From contig PUFA01000021.1 of assembly GCA_003508835.1 (NCBI GenBank), positions 5,496,501-5,560,500 of the forward strand: 64,000 nt of DNA, written 5' to 3'. Each line of letters opens with the position of its first letter. The first letter of the stretch is position 1. This DNA is from Eonycteris spelaea (lineage: Eukaryota > Chordata > Mammalia > Chiroptera > Pteropodidae). Of this stretch, positions 63,841 through 64,000 are shown one piece after another. Below the pieces are notes generated by a model. It was not told where the DNA came from, did no database searches, and was given only the letters and a program-made list of their open reading frames with translations. The translations under genes and the position numbers were made by a program.

Positions 63841-64000
63841 ACTTTTTAAATTAGAGGTATACGCTAGACGCTCCAGAAGACAAGTCACGTATTTTCATCT
63901 TTCCTGCATTTTCTCTATGACGCCGAGGTCTCGTGATCCCAGACAAAAAGACAGGCTGTATAAGGCTAATGGTCACTCAGGCGTCTCCCTGCCTGCACGG

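Overview
This window is mammalian nuclear DNA and almost entirely non-coding. The repeats are placental-mammal families recognised by eye: MIR, L2, L1M, MaLR/MLT1 LTRs, MER5A/MER20 hAT elements and a MER53-like palindromic MITE. The one protein-coding feature I can name is the last coding exon of CTNND2 (delta-catenin, an armadillo-repeat protein of neuronal junctions) on the minus strand at about 62.8-63.1 kb. In human, CTNND2 is also on the minus strand and followed by a long gene-poor interval toward DAP, so most of this window is probably the intergenic region 3' of CTNND2. A young-looking L1 3' end at 51.2 kb resembles the L1 3' UTR I associate with bats and perissodactyls, and a TTAA-flanked piggyBac-like element lies at 30.4 kb. 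No carnivore, horse, ruminant, rodent or primate lineage-specific SINE was seen. Together these suggest a laurasiatherian, plausibly a bat, but that is inference.

Layout. 0-2 kb: a CpG-bearing unique segment with a perfect 37-bp tandem duplication carrying twin inverted CCAAT boxes, then a MIR. 2-14 kb: unique DNA with an MLT1 LTR, an antisense L1M 3' end containing a TATATC microsatellite, a possible ERV LTR end, MER20, MER5, an L1 ORF2 fragment with a TATC microsatellite, L2, and MIR copies. 14-27 kb: an MLT1 LTR, several antisense L2 fragments, MIRs, a CA microsatellite, and a cluster of AATTATGA octamers at 26.5 kb. 27-32 kb: AT-rich unique DNA, a degenerate tandem array, an L1 ORF2 remnant, a MIR, the piggyBac-like element, an L2, and an L1M 3' end. 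33-48 kb: L1M, MaLR and other LTR pieces, MER5 elements, a small hAT MITE, and unique DNA. 48-62 kb: L2, an antisense L1 3' end, MIR, four MaLR-type LTRs or LTR-like copies, a MER53-like palindrome, and unique DNA. 62-64 kb: the 3' UTR, last coding exon and last intron of CTNND2; the intron carries an antisense L1M.

The most striking local observation is that the CTNND2 exon is intact until a C-run just before its end, where one base is missing relative to the expected frame. As written, the conserved C-terminal PDZ ligand (DSWV) is out of frame. An assembly error in a homopolymer is the most likely cause, but it needs checking.

I found no operon-like or defence-like system. All repeat family names come from recognition, not from a database search, and boundaries are approximate unless exact ends are described.
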